A DNA stretch of 64,000 bases from Buchananella felis. Lineage in GTDB: Bacteria > Actinomycetota > Actinomycetes > Actinomycetales > Actinomycetaceae. The position numbers were made by a program, and so were the translations under genes. Position 1 is the first letter of the stretch. The number at the start of each line of letters is the position of its first letter. Of this stretch, positions 1-10,364 are shown piece after piece. The stretch lies in the NCBI RefSeq assembly GCF_041380015.1, contig NZ_CP159978.1. One strand, written 5' to 3'. The notes beneath the pieces were generated by a model that did no database searches, had not been told where the DNA came from, and saw only the letters and a program-made list of their open reading frames with translations.

Positions 1-670
1 GGGCGCTGCGCACCTCGTCCAGCGGGCTGGGGGCGGCGTCGCGCAGCGGGGCGGTGCGCCACAGCCGGTCCAGGGCCGCCAGCATCGCGGTGCGGTTGCG
101 TTCCAGCGAGCGCGGGCCCAGGCGGGCGTCGTCACGAGCGTCTAGGAGCTCGGAGATGGCGCGCACGGCCTCGAAGACGGAGCGGCGGCGCGCCTCGGTG
201 GGGTGGGCGGTGAAGACGGGCCGGAACTCGATGCCGGCCAGCTCGGCGCGGGCCCGCTCGCTGCCCACCTCGGCCTCCAGGTCCAGGTAGGCCTTTGCCA
301 TGGTGCCCACGTGCCCGGCCTGCTCGGCGTTGCGGCGGATCAGGCGGACGCGTTCGCGTTCCTCGCACAGGTTGGCGATGTGGAAGTAGCAGGCAAAGGC
401 GTGGGCCACGTGCTCGGCGCGCTCCTGCTCCAGGCCGGCCACGTAGGCCACCGCCTCGTCAGTCCATTTGGTGGCGGCGTCGCCGGCACCGTTGACGGTG
501 GAGGCGGTGGCGCGCTGCGCTAGTGCCAGCAGGTGGTCGACGTCGGACAACAGGCCCGTTCCCCCGTACTCGACCACGATCTGGTCAAGCAGGGAGTTGA
601 GGAGGGCAAGGTCGGAGAGCACCTTGCTTTCGATCTGCTCTGCTTGTGGGGACGCAGCTTGTTCAACCAT
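1..670 (-). CDS. ppc: Phosphoenolpyruvate carboxylase, N-terminal part (cut by window edge)
   Basis: About 223 N-terminal residues are visible; the gene runs off the left edge. The enzyme carboxylates phosphoenolpyruvate to oxaloacetate, the anaplerotic feed of the TCA cycle, in the cytoplasm. The diagnostic feature is the motif VFTAHPTEARRRS at about residues 152-164, which contains the conserved TAHPTE segment with the catalytic histidine. The start ATG at 670 is preceded by TAACCT with a 6-nt gap, so the message is probably leaderless, and no ribosome binding site is seen. It is separated from the MBL gene upstream by 221 bp holding a tandem repeat. Family assignment is firm from the motif; the rest of the protein is not visible. 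Confidence 0.93.
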   Translation of the reverse strand, partial: MVEQAASPQAEQIESKVLSDLALLNSLLDQIVVEYGGTGLLSDVDHLLALAQRATASTVNGAGDAATKWTDEAVAYVAGLEQERAEHVAHAFACYFHIANLCEERERVRLIRRNAEQAGHVGTMAKAYLDLEAEVGSERARAELAGIEFRPVFTAHPTEARRRSVFEAVRAISELLDARDDARLGPRSLERNRTAMLAALDRLWRTAPLRDAAPSPLDEVRSA

Positions 671-676
671 GCTTTC

Positions 677-682
677 AGGTTA
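677..682 (-). promoter_or_regulatory. -10 box of ppc, leaderless
   Basis: TAACCT on the minus strand, then 6 nt, then the ppc ATG. This fits the actinobacterial TANNNT box with transcription starting at the A of the start codon. No convincing -35 is seen. Confidence 0.55.
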
Positions 683-732
683 GCGCGCGCCACCAACATT
701 CATGCGGCCTATCTCAACGCAGCCCGTTTCGC

Positions 733-837
733 TGGCCGACGTTCCACCCGCCGCAGCGAGAAAGCCGCGCCCCGGCGGGAGGGAAATGGCCGACGTCCCA
801 CCCGCCGCAGCGAGAAAGCGGCGCCCCAACGGAGGGG
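733..837. repeat. 54-bp direct repeat, two copies, in ppc upstream region
   Basis: Two copies (733-783 and 787-837) share about 40 nearly identical bases, starting TGGCCGACGTYCCACCCGCC and continuing GCAGCGAGAAAGCSGCGCCCC. No reading frame is supported here. The first 20 bases of each copy recur in other intergenic regions (12031, 22337, 22398). Confidence 0.8.
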
Positions 838-891
838 GCAGGCCGCGCCTCCACAGGCCGCGACAAGGAGAGGGCCGGCGGCAACGTCGGA

Positions 892-1674
892 CTAGAACTC
901 GAAGGTATCCCCGGGCAGCGCGACGCTAATCGGGCCGGCGTAGGTGGCGCGGGCCTCCCCGGCGGTCTCCTGCTTGTCGGTCCACGGCTGAATGTGGGTC
1001 AAAACCAGGTGCTTGGCGGCTGCGTCCGTGGCCAGCTCGCCGGCGCGCTTGCCGGTCAGGTGCACGCCCGGCCCGATGCCGTGGCGCTCCAAGAAGGCGG
1101 CCTCGGAGAGCAACAGGTCGGCACCGGCGGCGGCAGCCAGCACGCCCTCACAGCGGTCGGTGTCCCCCGTGTAGGTGAACACGGCGCTGGCGCGGGCGGG
1201 GTCAACCGAGGGCCCCTCCACGCGCAGCGAGTAGGCCTCCACCGGGTGCTCGGCCCGGAACGCGGTGATCCGGAACGGCCCGGCCTCGATGGTCTGACCC
1301 ACCTGCCACTGGCCCAGCTCGAACTCGGCGCTGTAGTCGCTCACGTCGGTGTCCCCACTCACGCCCAGCATCCGCTGGGTGAGGTTAGAGGGCCCCCACA
1401 GGCGGGTGCGCGGCAGGTGCCCCTCCGGGTGCCACTTGCGGTAGACCTGGTGGCCAATCAGGTCCACCATGTGGTCGGCGTGGCAGTGGGAGATACCGAT
1501 GAAGTCCAGCTCCACCGGGTCCAGGTACTTCAACAGGCCGCCGTTGCCGCCCGGCCCCATGTCGAAGACCGCAGAGTAGGTGCGCCCGGCGTGCGGCGCC
1601 TGCAACAGGTAGCAGGAAGCCGGACTGTCCGGCCCGCACATGGAACCGGAGGAGCCGATGATCGTGAGCTTCAT
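892..1674 (-). CDS. MBL-fold metallo-hydrolase, candidate cyclic-nucleotide phosphodiesterase
   Basis: Protein of 260 residues of the RNase Z-like metallo-beta-lactamase fold. It starts [11 protein letters not shown] and carries the metal ligands HCHADH ([11 protein letters not shown]), a later YTGDTDRC aspartate and the C-terminal LTHIQPW histidine. The start at 1674 is chosen because its ATG overlaps the murI stop in ATGA, implying translational coupling; an in-frame upstream start would lie deep inside murI. In Mycobacterium the MBL gene directly after murI (Rv1339) has cyclic-AMP phosphodiesterase activity; the same gene order here supports orthology, but the activity is inference. A generic RNase Z-like hydrolase is the alternative. 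Confidence 0.85.
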   Translation of the reverse strand: MKLTIIGSSGSMCGPDSPASCYLLQAPHAGRTYSAVFDMGPGGNGGLLKYLDPVELDFIGISHCHADHMVDLIGHQVYRKWHPEGHLPRTRLWGPSNLTQRMLGVSGDTDVSDYSAEFELGQWQVGQTIEAGPFRITAFRAEHPVEAYSLRVEGPSVDPARASAVFTYTGDTDRCEGVLAAAAGADLLLSEAAFLERHGIGPGVHLTGKRAGELATDAAAKHLVLTHIQPWTDKQETAGEARATYAGPISVALPGDTFEF

Positions 1675-2471
1675 TCCTGCATCCCTCCGACGTTGGGGCC
1701 TAGAAAGCGCCCAGCTAGGCGCAAGAATGGCTCGCGCTGCCCGGTCGATGCCCACGTGTGGGTGGGCGCACCGGCTTCCGGCGAGCGCAGCAGGTCGTGG
1801 TTGACCAGTTCGCGGTAGACGTCCTTGGCGGTCTCCTCAGAGCTGGAGACCAGGGAGACGCCGTCGCCCATGACGTAAGAGATCACTCCCGTGAGCAGCG
1901 GGTAGTGCGTGCAGCCCAGCACCAGGGTGTCCACGTCCGCCTCCTGGATGGGAGCCAGGTACTCGCGGGCCACCTCCAGCAGCTCCGGCCCGGCGGTGGT
2001 GCCGTTCTCCACGAACTCCACGAAGCGCGGGCAGGCCGCCTGGGTGATCTGCAGCGAGGGGGCGGCCGCGAACGCGTCCGGGTACGCCCGGGAGGAAACG
2101 GTGGCCTGGGTGCCGATCACGCCGATGCGCCCGGTGGAGGTGGTGGCCACGGCGCGGCGAACGGCCGGGCGGATCACCTCCAGCACGGGGATGCCGGCGT
2201 CGATGGCGTAGCGCTCGCGCGCGTCGTGCAGCACGGCGGCGGAGGCGGAGTTGCAGGCGATCACCAGCAACTTGACGCCCTCGCTGACCAGGCGGTCCAT
2301 CACCTCCAGGGCGAGTTCGCGTACGTGGGCGATCGGCTTAGGACCGTAGGGGCTGTTGGCGGTGTCCCCGATGTAGTAGATCGATTCCCCCGGCAACTGA
2401 TCCAGCACGGCCCGGGCCACCGTTAGCCCGCCCACGCCGGAGTCAAAAATACCGATAGGAGCATCATTCAT
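1671..2471 (-). CDS. murI: Glutamate racemase
   Basis: 266-residue cytoplasmic enzyme that interconverts L- and D-glutamate for peptidoglycan stem peptides. It begins [20 protein letters not shown], with the family's substrate-loop DSGVGG and the [11 protein letters not shown] segment. Both catalytic cysteines are visible: in VIACNSASA and in [11 protein letters not shown] longer frame extends upstream to 2615, but its extra 48 residues are not family-like, and a TACCGT box sits 8 nt before the chosen ATG. It is the first gene of a two-gene operon with the MBL hydrolase (4-bp overlap) and diverges from pncB. Confidence 0.96.
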   Translation of the reverse strand: MNDAPIGIFDSGVGGLTVARAVLDQLPGESIYYIGDTANSPYGPKPIAHVRELALEVMDRLVSEGVKLLVIACNSASAAVLHDARERYAIDAGIPVLEVIRPAVRRAVATTSTGRIGVIGTQATVSSRAYPDAFAAAPSLQITQAACPRFVEFVENGTTAGPELLEVAREYLAPIQEADVDTLVLGCTHYPLLTGVISYVMGDGVSLVSSSEETAKDVYRELVNHDLLRSPEAGAPTHTWASTGQREPFLRLAGRFLGPNVGGMQE

Positions 2472-2479
2472 GACATTTG

Positions 2480-2485
2480 ACGGTA
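2480..2485 (-). promoter_or_regulatory. Possible -10 box of murI
   Basis: TACCGT on the minus strand, 8 nt before the murI ATG. It fits TANNNT and a leaderless start but is the weakest case of the series. Confidence 0.35.
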
Positions 2486-2651
2486 ACGGGCGGGAGCGGT
2501 TGTGCCCACGTTTGTGCCTAGTGAGACGGCCCACGCGCGCCGCGTTGTGACGCCATTGACGTAACGGATCGTTGGAATCTCGCGGTTGCCCCCACCTGCT
2601 GGTGGCAGATTTCATTCAGAGCCAATCCGTGACCTACGACCCAGGTTTGGC

Positions 2652-2679
2652 TTGTTCTAACCGCTATGTGCGATAGCCT
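2652..2679 (+). promoter_or_regulatory. Promoter of pncB, leaderless
   Basis: TTGTTC (2652-2657), a 16-bp spacer and TAGCCT (2674-2679), followed by exactly 7 nt and the ATG at 2687. The box overlaps the codons just after the alternative ATG at 2666, which argues for the shorter protein. Confidence 0.6.
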
Positions 2680-2686
2680 CGAGACT

Positions 2687-4048
2687 ATGGCGCTTCCTGA
2701 GTCAACCGCGTTTCTGACCGACATGTACGAGCTGACGATGCTGAAGAGCTCGTTGGCTAATGGCACGGCCCACCGCCGCAGCGTCTTTGAGATGTTCGGC
2801 AGGCGACTGCCGGCGACGCGCCGCTACGGCGTGGTGGCCGGCACCGGCCGCGTGCTGGACGCGATAGAGAACTTCACTTTCTCCGGTAAGCAGATCGACT
2901 GGCTCGCCGGGCGCGGCTTCCTGGACGACGCCACCCTGGACTACCTGCGTGAGTTCCGCTTCTCCGGCAACATTCGCGGCTACGCCGAGGGCGAGTGCTA
3001 CTTCCCCGGCTCCCCGCTGATGGTGGTTGAGGGCACCTTTGCCGAGGCGGTGCTGCTGGAGACCGTGCTGCTGTCCATCTACAACTACGACTGCGCGGTG
3101 GCCAGCGCCGCCTCCCGCATGACCACCGCCGCCCACGGGCGCCCCTGCCTGGACATGGGCGCGCGCCGCACCCACGAGCACTCCGCCGTGGCCGCCGCCC
3201 GCGCCGCCGTGGTGGGTGGTTTTGTGGGCACCTCCCTGCTGGAGGCCGGGCAGCAGTACGAGATTCCCACCATCGGAACCTCCGCGCACTCCTTCACTCT
3301 GCTGCACGATTCCGAGCAGGACGCCTTTGCCGCGCAGGTGGCGGCCCTGGGACCGGGCACCACCCTGCTGGTTGACACGTACGACGTTGAGCGCGGCGTG
3401 GAAAGAGCAGTCGCCGCAGCGCGCGCCGCCGGTGGGGAGCTTGGCGCCGTCCGCCTGGACTCCGGTGACCTGGTTGCCCAGGCCATCAAGGTGCGCCAGC
3501 AGCTGGACGCGCTGGGGGCCACCTCCACCAAGATCACCGTCACCTCCGACCTGGACGAGTACGCCATCGCCGCCCTCGGCGCCGCCCCCGTGGACTCCTA
3601 CGGCGTGGGCACGCGCCTCGTGACCGGCTCCGGCGTGCCCACCGCCGCCCTGGTCTACAAGCTGGTGGCCCGCGAGGACGACGAGGGCGTGATGCACGAC
3701 GTCGCCAAGTTCTCCGGCCAGAAGAAGACGGTGGGCGGCCAGAAGCTGGCCGGCCGCATCAGCGTGGACGGCCGCGCCACCGAGGAACTGGTGGTCTCCT
3801 TCGACGAGCCCGGCCAGGCCCAGCGTGCCCTCACCGAGGCCGGGGCGCGTCCCCTGCACGTGGACCTGGTGGTGGGCGGCAACGTGGTGGAGGAGCATCG
3901 CGGGCCCGGCGCCCTGCGCGTGGCCGCCCAGCGGCACAAGGCCTCCCGCGCCGAGCTGCCCTACGACGGCTGGCGCCTCTCCCAGGGCGAGCCCGCCATC
4001 CCCACCCGCCACCTGGACCTGTCCAGCTCCACCGCCACCCAGCGCTGA
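2687..4048 (+). CDS. pncB: Nicotinate phosphoribosyltransferase
   Basis: 453 residues. The enzyme joins nicotinate to PRPP to give nicotinate mononucleotide in the NAD salvage (Preiss-Handler) pathway. Family segments are the N-terminal FLTDMYELTMLKSSL, the central GARRTHEH and GTSLLEA segments, the IPTIGTSAHSF loop around the active-site histidine, and the C-terminal VAKFSGQKKTVGGQK region. An in-frame ATG at 2666 would add seven residues, but the -10 box falls at that place, so the ATG at 2687 is preferred. It is transcribed alone: murI diverges upstream and a repeat-rich region follows. Confidence 0.95.
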   Translation: MALPESTAFLTDMYELTMLKSSLANGTAHRRSVFEMFGRRLPATRRYGVVAGTGRVLDAIENFTFSGKQIDWLAGRGFLDDATLDYLREFRFSGNIRGYAEGECYFPGSPLMVVEGTFAEAVLLETVLLSIYNYDCAVASAASRMTTAAHGRPCLDMGARRTHEHSAVAAARAAVVGGFVGTSLLEAGQQYEIPTIGTSAHSFTLLHDSEQDAFAAQVAALGPGTTLLVDTYDVERGVERAVAAARAAGGELGAVRLDSGDLVAQAIKVRQQLDALGATSTKITVTSDLDEYAIAALGAAPVDSYGVGTRLVTGSGVPTAALVYKLVAREDDEGVMHDVAKFSGQKKTVGGQKLAGRISVDGRATEELVVSFDEPGQAQRALTEAGARPLHVDLVVGGNVVEEHRGPGALRVAAQRHKASRAELPYDGWRLSQGEPAIPTRHLDLSSSTATQR

Positions 4049-4155
4049 GCCTGGCCTGGGTCTGGTCTGGGTCCAGGGCCATGGCCGGGGCCAGGCTCGG
4101 CTGGGGCTGGGCCGGCGTGCGGGCCGGGTCAGGCTAGATCAGAGCCAGGCCGGCG

Positions 4156-4329
4156 TGCGCAACCGATTGCGCCTTTGTTGCTCCCGTTGAGCCCTTGTTG
4201 TACCGGTCGTGGCTTTGTTGTAGCTCTTGTGGCGCTACGACAACGATTAACGCCTCAATAGGTCACCCAAAGGCGCAAGAGCTGCAACAAAGGCTCAAAC
4301 ACTGCAACAAAGGCTCAACTGGTTGCGCA
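4156..4329 (+). repeat. 174-bp phased inverted array, copy A
   Basis: Ends are TGCGCAACC and GGTTGCGCA in inverted orientation. The interior has an exact 20-bp period: TTTGTTG-type words at 4171, 4191 and 4211 in the left arm, and inverted GCAACAAAGGCTCAA words at 4284 and 4304 in the right arm. It aligns without gaps to the reverse complement of the copy at 56125-56298, including the 20-base identical block GATTAACGCCTCAATAGGTC (4245-4264) in the asymmetric centre. Length is 9 x 20 - 6. Function is unknown. Confidence 0.85.
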
Positions 4330-4426
4330 AGGTCCCCGGCTCGGCGGCCAGCCGCTGCCCATCGACGGGTCTACCTCCACTTGCCCAGGTGCCCCCGGGC
4401 GCTCCCGGGACTGCGCCGGCCGGTAG

Positions 4427-4600
4427 TGCGCAACCGATTGAGGGGATACTCGACCTTTCGAGCTCTTAGTGCAGCTCTTGCGGGCTTGGTGTACCTCCTG
4501 AGGGCTTACCCGCTCGGGTAAGCCCTCAACCGGTGCACCAACCCTACGAGAGGTGCACCAACCCTACGAGAGGTGCACTAAGCCCTCAATCGCTTGCGCA
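4427..4600. repeat. 174-bp phased inverted array, copy B
   Basis: Same length and ends as copy A: TGCGCAACCGATTGAGGG (4427-4444) pairs with an inverted 18-mer at 4583-4600 (17 of 18 match). The right arm holds GGTGCACYAA words at 4532, 4552 and 4572, exactly 20 bp apart; the first two units are identical. The left arm has matching inverted words about 20 bp apart (4469, 4489). The interior differs in sequence from copy A but keeps the same phase. Confidence 0.83.
4499..4528. repeat. Perfect 13-bp hairpin at the centre of copy B
   Basis: TGAGGGCTTACCC (4499-4511) and its exact complement (4516-4528) flank a 4-nt loop. It lies at the dyad of the 174-bp array and could act as a bidirectional terminator, although no T-tract follows. 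Confidence 0.7.
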
Positions 4601-4717
4601 CACCCGCTCCCCCGGGCCCCTCGACGTTGGCTGCGACGCACACTCCTGCCCGCTCGGCACCACCTTGCGGGCCCGACGCACGCACCTGCCCGTGCCGTCC
4701 TCGCGCTCAGCCGCCGC

Positions 4718-5233
4718 CTACCCGATCGAGACCCAGCTGACCTGGGGCAGGTGGATCGTCAGCGGCGGCATGCCGCTGCCCGGCGCGGGGGCGAGGTCAA
4801 GGAAGTCCTTGCCCGCGAAAGCCACCTGCCCGGTGCGCACTCCTTGGCATCCCACCACCACGCGGGCGTTGACGCGCGCGGCCTGCCGCAGCACCGAGCC
4901 CAGGCTCTGGTTTGCGCGCGAACCGGCCGGCACCTGGCCCGCCGGGGGCAGTCCTTGCACCGTGCACAGCGCGGCCAGGCTGACGAAGACCTGCTGCATG
5001 CCGCAGTTGAGGTGCACGTAGTGGCGGGTGACCGCGCTGACCGTGCCACGAAAGCTGCCCTCGTCTCGAGAAGTGAGCGCCACTTCCTGTCCCACTGCGG
5101 CTGCGAGCCTGCCGGCCAGGGCCAACTCGGCGCGCTCCGCCTCCAGGATTTCCGCCAGTTCCTGCGCCAGTTCCAGTCTCGCCTGGGCGTCGAGGCGGCT
5201 GGAGAGGTCCTGAAGTAGGTGCTCGATTTCCAT
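4718..5233 (-). CDS. Hypothetical protein, actinobacterial
   Basis: 171 residues, no signal peptide or membrane segment. The N-terminal about 45 residues (MEIEHLLQDLSSRLDAQARL...) are charged and helical, probably a coiled coil. The C-terminal part is beta-rich, with an Sm-like feel in VTRHYVHLNCGMQQVFVSLA, but I cannot name the family. The start at 5233 is set by TAGGCT ending 7 nt upstream of the ATG. It is divergent from the LysM gene and convergent with pncB. Similar small proteins accompany the LysM/Rv3235 pair in relatives, so a link to envelope or DNA-handling functions is possible but unproven. Confidence 0.6.
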   Translation of the reverse strand: MEIEHLLQDLSSRLDAQARLELAQELAEILEAERAELALAGRLAAAVGQEVALTSRDEGSFRGTVSAVTRHYVHLNCGMQQVFVSLAALCTVQGLPPAGQVPAGSRANQSLGSVLRQAARVNARVVVGCQGVRTGQVAFAGKDFLDLAPAPGSGMPPLTIHLPQVSWVSIG

Positions 5234-5240
5234 AAAGCAA

Positions 5241-5246
5241 AGCCTA
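5241..5246 (-). promoter_or_regulatory. -10 box of the hypothetical gene, leaderless
   Basis: TAGGCT on the minus strand with a 7-nt gap to the ATG at 5233. No Shine-Dalgarno sequence is present. Confidence 0.55.
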
Positions 5247-5287
5247 CTCCTTGACACCGTCCGGAATGTACTCCACTCTAAATGTAC

Positions 5288-5307
5288 GAACTGACACGAA
5301 CTGACAC
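5288..5307 (+). repeat. Tandem 10-mer upstream of the LysM gene
   Basis: GAACTGACAC is repeated twice back to back, ending 15 bp before the start codon and just before a TTGGAG ribosome binding site. It could be an operator or chance duplication; no regulator is indicated. Confidence 0.45.
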
Positions 5308-5322
5308 GTACTTGGAGTTCAA

Positions 5323-6756
5323 ATGCGTAGAGGGACGAATCCGCTGCTAGGAGGGCTCGCCGCAGGCGTGGGCCTGGCGGTCGCCACTGCCCTCTGCGTC
5401 GCCGGCCTGAAGGACGGCCTGGCCCAGATGGGCACCAACAACCCATCCGCGGCGTTCGAGGGCGCCGTCGTCACCGCCCTCTGCTCCGCCGGCCTGGCCG
5501 TGTCGGCCTGGGCGGCGCTGACCCTCCTGCTCTCGCTGGGAACTTGGCTGTTCCCGCAGGCGGTAGGGCTGGCGCGCCTGCTGGAGGACGTCGGCTTCCC
5601 CTGGCTCAAGCGTCTGGGCCGCCAGGCCAGCCTCTCTGCGGCGGCCGGCGGGCTCGGCTTCGCCCTGGCGGTGTCGCCCAGCCTGGCCACCGCCACCGAC
5701 TCCTCCCCCGCCACTGAGGCTGCAGCGACGGTCGAAGCACCCCAGTTGGTGCCCGCACTCGGCTCGCAGCAGTGGCGCCAGGCAGCCCTGCCCAGCCTGA
5801 CCCAGCCCCCGCAGGACCTCACCACCGCCCCGCAGGTCCTCACCGCCGCCCCGCAGGACCTCACCGCCACCCCACAGGACTTCACCGCCGCCCCGGCCGG
5901 GCTCGATTGGCCTGCCGCAGCGTTCGACCAGGCCGCACAGGCGCCTAAGCCGTCGACGGAGCCGACGTCGCTGCCGAGCCAGACCCCCGCCGCCCTGCCC
6001 GCTCCCCACGCCTCCGCCACCATGCCGACGTGGTTGGAGTCCGACGTTGCCGTGACACCGCCCGCCACCACCTGGCCGGCGCCTGTCCCGCCCTCGGACG
6101 CCTCCGAGCGCACCGAGCTGCCCACCTGGCTGGCCCAGGATGCGCACGACGCTGCCGCCCGCCCGTTTGCCGACACGCCGGGGGCCCTGCCCACCGCCAA
6201 GGCGCAGGACGCGCCCTCCGCCGGAGACGAGGAGCTGCCCTCCCTGAACTGGCCCGCCCCGCAGGGGCCTGCCGTGCCCGTGGCGAGCAGCCCGCAGACC
6301 GCCCCGGCCACCCCGGCCGCCGAGCCGGCGAACGCCATCCAGGGCCAGGCGCCGTCCCTGCCCGCGCAGGCGCCCGGTGCCCACCCGAACCTCCAGCCTG
6401 CCCCCTCCGCCCCGCTCGTCCCGATCGGTTTTCCCGGTCGCAGCGTGGTGGCCGGCAGCCCTGTCGCTTCCCTCTCCCCTGTGTCCGCCGTCGCTACGTC
6501 CCCCGCTTCTGCGGCAAGCGCGACGGCAGCGCCGGGCCTCGTCACCCCACTCGAGTCGGCCGCCCGGGTACACCTGGTCGCCCCCGGCGAGAGCCTGTGG
6601 AGCATCAGCGCCGAGCTGCTACCCGGCGCAAGCGACGCCCAGATCGACGAGGCCTGGCGCGCGATCTACGCCTTCAACCGAGCCCAGATCGGCTCTGACC
6701 CCAACCTGATCCTGCCCGGCCAGCACTTGGTCATTCCGGACGGAGTTTTGTCATGA
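5323..6756 (+). CDS. Membrane protein with C-terminal LysM domain
   Basis: 477 residues. Hydrophobic stretches at about 8-30, 47-75 and 105-122 suggest two or three N-terminal membrane passes. A Pro/Ala/Thr-rich linker of nearly 300 residues follows, containing near-repeats of APQDLTA. The last about 60 residues (VHLVAPGESLWSISAELLPG... NLILPGQHLVIP) are a LysM module, which in this family binds N-acetylglucosamine of peptidoglycan. TTGGAG six bases before the ATG supports the start. It overlaps the next gene by 4 bp (ATGA). The domain is clear; the role of the whole protein (wall-anchored membrane factor) is inferred. Confidence 0.85.
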   Translation: MRRGTNPLLGGLAAGVGLAVATALCVAGLKDGLAQMGTNNPSAAFEGAVVTALCSAGLAVSAWAALTLLLSLGTWLFPQAVGLARLLEDVGFPWLKRLGRQASLSAAAGGLGFALAVSPSLATATDSSPATEAAATVEAPQLVPALGSQQWRQAALPSLTQPPQDLTTAPQVLTAAPQDLTATPQDFTAAPAGLDWPAAAFDQAAQAPKPSTEPTSLPSQTPAALPAPHASATMPTWLESDVAVTPPATTWPAPVPPSDASERTELPTWLAQDAHDAAARPFADTPGALPTAKAQDAPSAGDEELPSLNWPAPQGPAVPVASSPQTAPATPAAEPANAIQGQAPSLPAQAPGAHPNLQPAPSAPLVPIGFPGRSVVAGSPVASLSPVSAVATSPASAASATAAPGLVTPLESAARVHLVAPGESLWSISAELLPGASDAQIDEAWRAIYAFNRAQIGSDPNLILPGQHLVIPDGVLS

Positions 6757-7202
6757 TCAACCTCGCTGTTAAGCAAAGCCACACCCCCGCCCCGACTCCG
6801 GCGCACTACCCGCGTCCCGCCCAGGCCCCGGCCCGCCCGGCCAGCGCCGGCATGACGTCAGCCGGCGGCTCGCGCCAGCTTCCCGACGCCGGCCTGTGGG
6901 GAGCCAACCTGGCCCGCGCGTGCATCGAGGCGATCCTGTGCAAGCGGGACGCCGGACAGCTGGCCCGCTGGCTCACCCCGGAACTGCATGCCGTCATCGT
7001 GCGCCGCGCCGGGCTGCACCACCGGCTCAAGGGCGTCAGCGCCGCCCCCGTCAACGTGGTGGGCTACCACAGCTTCCAGCTGCCCACCGGCGAATACGAG
7101 CTGAGCGTGACCGTCTACGACGGCCACCGCGCCCGCGCGGTCGCCCTGCGCCTGGAGGCCTACCGCTCGCGCTGGCTGGTCACCGCCCTAGAGATCGGCT
7201 AA
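6753..7202 (+). CDS. Rv3235 family protein
   Basis: 149 residues with a disordered Pro-rich N-terminus (about 1-40) and a folded C-terminal part (ARACIEAILCKRDAGQLARW ... RARAVALRLEAYRSRWLVTA) matching the small actinobacterial Rv3235 family of unknown function. In mycobacteria the namesake lies in the same secA-hpf-mtrAB neighbourhood. Translation is coupled to the LysM gene by the ATGA overlap. No enzyme motif, signal peptide or membrane segment is seen. The tail of the ketosteroid-isomerase-like fold (SRWLVTALEIG) suggests an NTF2-like shape, but this is inference. Confidence 0.75.
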   Translation: MINLAVKQSHTPAPTPAHYPRPAQAPARPASAGMTSAGGSRQLPDAGLWGANLARACIEAILCKRDAGQLARWLTPELHAVIVRRAGLHHRLKGVSAAPVNVVGYHSFQLPTGEYELSVTVYDGHRARAVALRLEAYRSRWLVTALEIG

Positions 7203-7219
7203 CACCCAACAAGCAGAAA

Positions 7220-7258
7220 GGGGCGGCGGGAGCGATCGATGATCGCTCCCGCCGCCCC
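7220..7258. terminator. Bidirectional terminator hairpin between Rv3235-family gene and secA
   Basis: Perfect 17-bp GC-rich stem (7220-7236 with 7242-7258) and a 5-nt loop, 18 bp after the stop of the upstream gene and between convergent genes. There is no clear T-tract, which is common in high-GC actinobacteria. Confidence 0.8.
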
Positions 7259-7334
7259 CATTCTCGACGCTTGCGCAAGCCCCTATCTCAGCGCTCGCAC
7301 AGCCTCCTTCTCAGCGCTTTCGCAGTTCGGTTTT

Positions 7335-10124
<2,790 letters not shown>

Positions 10125-10311
10125 GGACTCTAACCCCTTGTTTGCGGCGCGGGCCCTCCCCGCGCTTCTATTTCCGCCATACAGGCTTTGCCAGTCTAAC
10201 GGCCCGCTCCCGCCACTTGGCCCCTCCATTCGCGCCGGGCGTAGGCGGGCCCGCGCCCGCCACACCGGCGCCTGGCGCGGCTCACCCACACCTGGCCTGC
10301 CGGAACACGGC

Positions 10312-10344
10312 GCTGGGGCCGCAGGTTGCCCCTGCGGCCCCAGC
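10312..10344 (-). terminator. Terminator of hpf
   Basis: Perfect 14-bp GC-rich stem (10312-10325 with 10331-10344), 5-nt loop, 20 bp beyond the hpf stop on the minus strand. It separates hpf from secA. Confidence 0.75.
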
Positions 10345-10364
10345 ACCTAGCGTCCCGCGAACCC

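Larger units (their letters stand above)
4049..4717. other. 669-bp intergenic region between convergent genes, filled by two 174-bp arrays
   Basis: No coding frame here has family features. The first about 100 bp after pncB is GC-rich low-complexity sequence. The rest consists mainly of two phased inverted arrays (4156-4329 and 4427-4600), described separately. Neither a tRNA nor a conventional terminator with a T-tract was seen. Confidence 0.8.

Noticed and set aside
4195..4521. Small plus-strand open frame inside the 174-bp arrays
   Set aside because: It runs through the repeat units of arrays A and B, has no ribosome site or family similarity, and its sequence is dictated by the 20-bp period.
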